Shown: in pieces, positions 5,948-6,103 of the stretch
Layout of the letters: every line of letters starts with the position of its first letter
Position numbering within the stretch: position 1 is the first letter of the stretch
Assembly (NCBI GenBank): GCA_016293925.1
Contig: JAEDCX010000090.1
Coordinates: 1-6,103, forward strand
Length of the DNA: 6,103 bases
Source of the DNA: Lachnospiraceae bacterium
GTDB taxonomy: Bacteria > Bacillota > Clostridia > Lachnospirales > Lachnospiraceae
Direction of reading: 5' to 3'
Position numbers and translations under genes: made by a program
The notes under the pieces: generated by a model
Told to the model about the DNA's origin: nothing
Seen by the model: only the letters and a program-made list of their open reading frames with translations
The model's database searches: none

Positions 5948-6103
5948 TTATTTCGGAAGACCAAAGTGAATCTTACGTCCTTCATATCCCAGGAATCCCT
6001 CTACCGGCCCCCAGCATGGATAATTTATCTCAATCAGTGTTACTGTATTGTCTTCCATGATGTCAAGACCATAGGCGTGACTTGGAATCTCACCCTCCAG
6101 CCG
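5948..6103 (-). CDS. Partial CDS, C-terminus of a possible ATP-grasp protein
   Basis: Only the last 51 residues are present; the gene enters from the right edge and ends with TAA at 5950-5948. The segment reads ...SHAYGLDIMEDNTVTLIEIN followed by YPCWGPVEGFLGYEGRKIHFGLPK. The pattern 'GLDI - acidic turn - LIEIN' resembles the last strand of ATP-grasp enzymes, where the Glu and Asn bind Mg-ATP (here near residues 25 and 27 of the fragment). That would suggest a ligase joining an acid to an amine or thiol, but this rests on one motif. The reading frame is credible because it ends just before a strong terminator and has a protein-like composition. I cannot name the family; a relation to the ABC pair is not implied, as a terminator and a promoter separate them. 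Confidence 0.7.
   Translation of the reverse strand, partial: RLEGEIPSHAYGLDIMEDNTVTLIEINYPCWGPVEGFLGYEGRKIHFGLPK

Noticed and set aside
1..6103. CRISPR array, tRNA, rRNA, insertion sequence or phage remnant
   Set aside because: I found no regularly spaced direct repeats, no tRNA cloverleaf, no transposase-like sequence and no terminal inverted repeats with target duplications.

Overview
The window looks like chromosomal DNA of a low-to-medium GC Firmicute, most likely a Lachnospiraceae/Clostridia relative. The reasons are strong AGGAGG-type ribosome binding sites, sigma-A-like promoters with 17-bp spacers, intrinsic terminators with U tracts, a DUF1836 regulator (a family of Gram-positive bacteria), and a nitronate monooxygenase of the clostridial type with a cysteine-rich tail. 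This placement is inferred from gene types and signals, not from a marker gene.

Layout, left to right. Positions 1-89 are an edge segment with no gene I can defend. A bidirectional terminator (90-134) closes a minus-strand FMN-dependent nitronate monooxygenase-family gene (173-1300, GTG start). A 281-bp intergenic region follows. It holds two divergent promoters and two dyad symmetries between their -35 boxes, and leads to a plus-strand DUF1836/MerR-like regulator gene (about 1582-2058). A 12-bp-stem terminator (2043-2080) separates this convergently from a two-gene minus-strand operon for a pair of ABC exporter half-transporters. The promoter-proximal gene is 3926-5743 and the distal one is 2106-3929; they overlap by an ATGA. 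The operon promoter lies at 5821-5849. To its right a strong minus-strand terminator (5888-5923) ends a partial gene that runs off the right edge (5948-6103), whose tail has an ATP-grasp-like LIEIN motif.

How the parts may work together. The DUF1836 protein is probably a DNA-binding regulator acting on the shared intergenic region, so it may control itself and the divergent oxidoreductase. The two ABC proteins very probably form a heterodimeric exporter. Both nucleotide-binding domains keep all catalytic motifs, and the substrate is unknown. No peptide precursor, modification enzyme or immunity gene is visible beside the pair. I see no CRISPR array, tRNA, rRNA, insertion sequence, phage gene or obviously new system. 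The most interesting parts are the divergent control region and the start-site reassignments.
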